Assembly: GCF_040112705.1 (NCBI RefSeq)
Contig: NZ_CP157804.1
Span: 3,342,001 to 3,406,000 of the forward strand
Length of the DNA: 64,000 nt
Direction: 5' to 3'
Source: Flagellimonas sp. MMG031
GTDB lineage: Bacteria; Bacteroidota; Bacteroidia; Flavobacteriales; Flavobacteriaceae
This document shows, piece after piece, positions 61,170 through 64,000 of this stretch; within the stretch, counting starts at the first letter, position 1, and each line of letters opens with the position of its first letter. The translations under genes and the position numbers were made by a program. The notes under the pieces are model-generated. The model searched no databases, was not told the DNA's origin, and saw only the letters and a list, made by a program, of their open reading frames with translations.

Positions 61170-61200
61170 TTGTTTGTAAGAAAAAGTCACTCACAAACAA
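61170..61200. repeat. Inverted repeat upstream of the GT2 gene
   Basis: TTGTTTGT and ACAAACAA, perfect 8-base arms 15 bases apart, followed by five T on the plus strand. It is either a weak terminator or an operator; it lies 60 bases before the start of the next gene. Confidence 0.4.
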
Positions 61201-61222
61201 TTTTTAACCTGTTTTTTTGTTA

Positions 61223-61230
61223 TAGCTTTG
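61223..61230 (+). promoter_or_regulatory. TAnnTTTG-type -7 element before the GT2 gene at 61260
   Basis: TAGCTTTG, 29 bases before the ATG. No -33 TTG at the right distance. Confidence 0.45.
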
Positions 61231-61259
61231 TAAAATACCAAAACACTACACCAATAAAT

Positions 61260-62063
61260 ATGGCTGGATTGCGCACCCCAAAGCAAAAATTATCAGCACT
61301 GATCATAACCTACAACGAAATGGGTTACATTGAAAAGTGTATCGACTCCGTTTCCTTTGCTGATGAAATCATCGTAGTAGATTCTTATAGCACCGATGGT
61401 ACCTACGAGTACCTTTTGGACCACCCAAAAGTGACCGTAATCCAAAATCCTTTTGATAATTTCACTGCACAAAAATCATTCACACTTAAACAGACCTCAA
61501 ATGATTGGGTTTTGTTTTTGGATGCGGATGAGGTAGTTACCGATAGTCTTGAAAAAGAAATTTTGCATACCATCAACCAGCCCGACGCCAAAGAAGCCTA
61601 CTGGTTTTACCGCAAGTTTATGTTCCAAGATGAACCCCTTAACTTTAGTGGCTGGCAGACCGATAAAAACTATAGGCTCTTTCGCAAGAGCAAAGCCCAT
61701 TTTACGGACCGAAAGATTGTACACGAAACATTGGTAGTGGATGGCGAATCCGGCATCCTACAGGAAAAATTAATCCATTTTTGCTACAAAAACTACGAAG
61801 ATTACAAGGGCAAAATGCTCAAATATGGTCGTTTAAAGGCCAAAGAGGATTTTTATAAGGAGCGGCACTTCAATTACCTTTTGATGACGGTGAAACCCAT
61901 CTGGAAATTCTTCAACCACTACATTCTCCGATTAGGAATCCTTGATGGCAAAAAAGGATGGACCATATGTTACTTGAACGCCCTTGGTGTTCTGGAACGG
62001 TTCAGGGAGCTGAAACGCTTGGAAAAGAAGAATGAACTAGCCTACTACTTGGTGATGCCGTAG
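61260..62063 (+). CDS. GT2 glycosyltransferase, KdtX/WaaE-like
   Basis: A 267-residue GT2 enzyme of the group that adds glucose or related sugars to the LPS inner core. The signature is SALIITYNEMGYIEKCIDSVSFADEIIVVDSYSTDGT, seen as SALIITYNE then DEIIVVDSYSTDGT, with the metal-binding DADE near residue 90. HETLVVDGE and KEDFYKERHFN are also characteristic. The ATG at 61260 starts 11 residues before the conserved strand; a longer frame has no support. Its last 19 bases overlap the next gene on the minus strand. Confidence 0.88.
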   Translation: MAGLRTPKQKLSALIITYNEMGYIEKCIDSVSFADEIIVVDSYSTDGTYEYLLDHPKVTVIQNPFDNFTAQKSFTLKQTSNDWVLFLDADEVVTDSLEKEILHTINQPDAKEAYWFYRKFMFQDEPLNFSGWQTDKNYRLFRKSKAHFTDRKIVHETLVVDGESGILQEKLIHFCYKNYEDYKGKMLKYGRLKAKEDFYKERHFNYLLMTVKPIWKFFNHYILRLGILDGKKGWTICYLNALGVLERFRELKRLEKKNELAYYLVMP

Positions 62064-62878
62064 TGTGTCCACACCAATTTTTGAGACCTTGTCTCTTTTC
62101 GGATAGCCTGATTTTTAGCAATGGATTCCGGTGTTTTATAACCCCTTTTGTGGTCTAAGTGCACACAAACCGCGCTATAACGCAGCTGTTTGGATTTAAT
62201 CCCAAAATTAAATAATCGTTCGCCCAATTCACGATCTTGACCTCCGTACTGCATTCGCTCATCAAAGCCGTTCACATTCAAAATATCCTTTTTCCAGCCC
62301 GATGAATTATGGCCGTTCCAACTGGCGTTGGTCGGGGTAATGGTATTCAGCAGTTTGGAAATCATACCACTGGCAGTAAGTTTGTTGTTCTTAAAGGTTT
62401 TGGGTATCCCTTTTGCCTTTAGCCAATTAATATCGAAGCAATTCTGTTCTTCAATATCTTCCAAAGTGATCATTTTGGAAATGTTCATGGGCAACATATA
62501 ATACCCCCCAGAAATAAAGTAACCCGGTTCTTTATTGATGTAATGCACCTCGACAAAATCTTCCCGAGGAATACAGTCACCATCTGTCATAATAATGTAG
62601 TCCGCGCTGCAGGCTTCCACCGCCTTGTTCAGTATACGTGATTTTTGAAAACCATCGTCCTCCTGCCACACATGCACAATTTTGTAAAAGACCTTTTCAG
62701 ATAGCTCCTCCAACAATTGTTTGGTCTTGGGACCCGAGCCATCATCGGCCACCACCACCTCAAAATCCTTAAAGATTTGGCAATTGAAGCCCCACAACAC
62801 TTTCTTTAGCCACTCCTCGGCGTTATAAGTGCTGATAATAACCGATATTTTTGGTGATTCTGTTTCCTCTGGGCTCAT
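62045..62878 (-). CDS. GT2 glycosyltransferase with galactosyltransferase-type C-terminal domain
   Basis: A 277-residue enzyme with a GT2 N-terminus (ISVIISTYNAEEWLKKVL, VVADDGSG, MTDGDCIPRE) and a Glyco_transf_7C-like second half (WKKDILNVNGFDERMQYGGQDRELGERL), where GFDE and GGQDRE bind the acceptor and the metal. It probably extends a surface polysaccharide or LPS core. Divergent from the next gene across 66 bases. Confidence 0.88.
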   Translation of the reverse strand: MSPEETESPKISVIISTYNAEEWLKKVLWGFNCQIFKDFEVVVADDGSGPKTKQLLEELSEKVFYKIVHVWQEDDGFQKSRILNKAVEACSADYIIMTDGDCIPREDFVEVHYINKEPGYFISGGYYMLPMNISKMITLEDIEEQNCFDINWLKAKGIPKTFKNNKLTASGMISKLLNTITPTNASWNGHNSSGWKKDILNVNGFDERMQYGGQDRELGERLFNFGIKSKQLRYSAVCVHLDHKRGYKTPESIAKNQAIRKETRSQKLVWTHYGITK

Positions 62879-62944
62879 CTGGACAAAAATAGAAATATTA
62901 AATGTTATCTCATATCCTTAATTTTGTGATTCTAAACTTCCAGA

Positions 62945-63772
62945 ATGAAGGTCAAGGAAATTCCAGTTTCACTTTTTCATCAAGCCAAGTTATCCTGGCA
63001 ATCGCAGCGAAAGCTCATCGCTAACAAAAAGCAGGTCCCGGTCATCGTTTCCTTGGCTTCGATTCCTTCCAGACTAGGTATCGTACATCTTACCATCCGC
63101 AGCATACTCAATCAGGATGTGCTACCAGAGAAAATAGTGCTTTGGCTTCATGAAGATTTGAAGGACAGCATACCCAAATCACTGAACGTTTTGGTAGGCG
63201 ACCTTTTTTCCATCAAATATGCAGACTATTTCAGCTCACACAGAAAATTGGTAGAACCCCTAAAACTGTATCCCAATAAAATAATCATTACCTGTGATGA
63301 CGATATGATGTACCGAAAAAACTGGTTGTCCAAACTCTATCAGGCCCATGAAAACCATCCCGACCATATTGTAGCCAACCAAACGCGTTGCATTACTTAC
63401 GGTAGCGATGGGGAACTCCTTTCCTACAAGGCGTGGAAACCGAACGAATCGGGATGCCAAAACCCATTATTGACACTCCCCATTGGTGCCGGAGGCACCT
63501 TATACCCGCCCGATTCCATGGATAAAACGGTTTTTAACCAAGAATTGTTCCTACAACTCACCCCAAAAGCCGATGATCTTTGGTTTAAGGCGATGGGACT
63601 CTTAAAAGGCACCAAATCCATTCAGGCCCAGAACAGCGGAAAGGAACCTATCCCGATTTGGGGGTCGCAGAAAGTTTCCCTGAAGAAAGGTAATATTGGT
63701 ATGGACAAAAACAGAACACAATGGCAGGCATTGACCGACCATTTTCAACTAAAATTCGAAAACATTGATTGA
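62945..63772 (+). CDS. Glycosyltransferase-like protein, GT-A fold
   Basis: A 275-residue protein with a GT-A-like core: VIVSLASIPSRLGIVHLTIRS at the start, a central CDDDMMYRKNWLSKL acidic motif for metal and sugar nucleotide, and GAGGTLYPPDSM later. The sequence resembles proteins annotated as glycosyltransferases in polysaccharide loci; the sugar cannot be predicted. Its stop overlaps the likely TTG start of the Sua5-type gene by 8 bases. Confidence 0.8.
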   Translation: MKVKEIPVSLFHQAKLSWQSQRKLIANKKQVPVIVSLASIPSRLGIVHLTIRSILNQDVLPEKIVLWLHEDLKDSIPKSLNVLVGDLFSIKYADYFSSHRKLVEPLKLYPNKIIITCDDDMMYRKNWLSKLYQAHENHPDHIVANQTRCITYGSDGELLSYKAWKPNESGCQNPLLTLPIGAGGTLYPPDSMDKTVFNQELFLQLTPKADDLWFKAMGLLKGTKSIQAQNSGKEPIPIWGSQKVSLKKGNIGMDKNRTQWQALTDHFQLKFENID

Positions 63773-64000
63773 AGAAATCAACAACTGTGTTAAGGTCCTA
63801 CAAGAGGGCGGACTCATTGTCTACCCCACCGATACCGTTTGGGGCATTGGCTGCGACGCTACCAACCCCGAAGCGGTGCAAAAAATATATGCCCTAAAAA
63901 AACGGGAAAGTTCCAAACCGCTCATCTGTTTAGTTGCCAACCAAGCAATGCTGGAACGCCATGTAAAGGAAGTTCCCGATGTAGCTTATGATATCATGGA
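63765..64000 (+). CDS. Sua5/YrdC/TsaC threonylcarbamoyl-AMP synthase, N-terminal part
   Basis: The first 78 codons of a YrdC-domain protein, cut by the window end. The family makes threonylcarbamoyl-AMP for t6A tRNA modification. GGLIVYPTDTVWGIGCDATNPEAV and IYALKKRESSKPLICLV are the substrate-binding signatures. The start is probably the TTG at 63765, since no ATG is in frame before the conserved core. Whether the C-terminal Sua5 domain is present cannot be seen. Confidence 0.9.
   Translation, partial: MIEEINNCVKVLQEGGLIVYPTDTVWGIGCDATNPEAVQKIYALKKRESSKPLICLVANQAMLERHVKEVPDVAYDIM

Noticed and set aside
1..64000. Search by eye for tRNA, rRNA, CRISPR, insertion sequences, prophage or defence genes
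   Set aside because: No cloverleaf with a GTTCGAATC-type arm, no regular repeat-spacer array, and no transposase, integrase or nuclease cassette was recognised; all sizeable frames fit chromosomal families.

Overview
The window looks like a piece of core chromosome from a marine-type member of the Flavobacteriaceae (phylum Bacteroidota), plausibly near Muricauda/Flagellimonas. That genus guess is inference from protein flavour, not from a search. The phylum call rests on several things seen here: TAnnTTTG-type promoter elements (sometimes with a TTG about 19-20 bases upstream), weak or absent Shine-Dalgarno sites, lineage-typical families (GH97, DUF5606, DUF4105, DUF2795, OstA-like, CCC-motif membrane proteins), a SecA without the C-terminal zinc motif, and a Fur protein without the usual CxxC.

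Layout. 1-2.6 kb: the end of a RelA/SpoT enzyme, fur and purA. 2.7-8.8 kb: a GH97 glycosidase lipoprotein, dps, a DinB-fold protein, an OstA-like envelope protein and a class III aminotransferase. 8.9-15.2 kb: a TPR protein, two tandem DUF368 transporters, aroE and a DUF349 protein. 15.3-19.6 kb: a CBS protein, a secreted repeat protein with a frameshifted signal peptide, rny, a 6S-like RNA, zapA and a ZapB-like gene. 19.7-27.8 kb: an M23 peptidase, small lipoproteins and membrane proteins, a cysteine desulfurase, an Smr protein and recQ. 28.0-35.8 kb: kdsD-tatC-CMD-lptB, pssA, a DUF4105 protein, an ABC-F ATPase and a gutted methyltransferase. 35.8-43.3 kb: a cobalamin adenosyltransferase, a DUF2795 protein, secA, an orphan histidine kinase, two tiny ORFs and msrA. 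43.4-46.5 kb: an ECF sigma/anti-sigma/surface-protein operon and ohr. 46.7-52.0 kb: meaB and a lipid-linked sugar module (polyprenyl-phosphate glycosyltransferase, flippase-like protein, ArnT-like GT39, PAP2 phosphatase). 52.2-59.2 kb: a MATE transporter, mazG, an SGNH hydrolase, a GH20 hexosaminidase, a DUF5606 protein, def, ruvX and dapD. 59.3-63.8 kb: a cluster of LPS-core-like glycosyltransferases. The window ends inside a Sua5/YrdC gene.

How the genes work together. A strong envelope theme runs through the window: Kdo precursor (kdsD), LPS export (lptB, OstA-like), phosphatidylserine (pssA), carrier-lipid recycling (DUF368 pair, PAP2), sugar transferases, secretion (secA, tatC) and cell division (zapA). 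An oxidative-stress set (dps, msrA, ohr) is scattered, and each of its members has a palindrome upstream. The gene order is compact, with several convergent pairs that share stop-codon bases or overlap.

I found no tRNA, rRNA, insertion sequence, prophage, CRISPR array or defence island. I did not find a whole undescribed system. The best leads are the 6S-like RNA, the frameshifted repeat protein, the palindromes at the stress genes, the duplicated promoter spacer upstream of the ZapB-like gene, and the degenerate methyltransferase.
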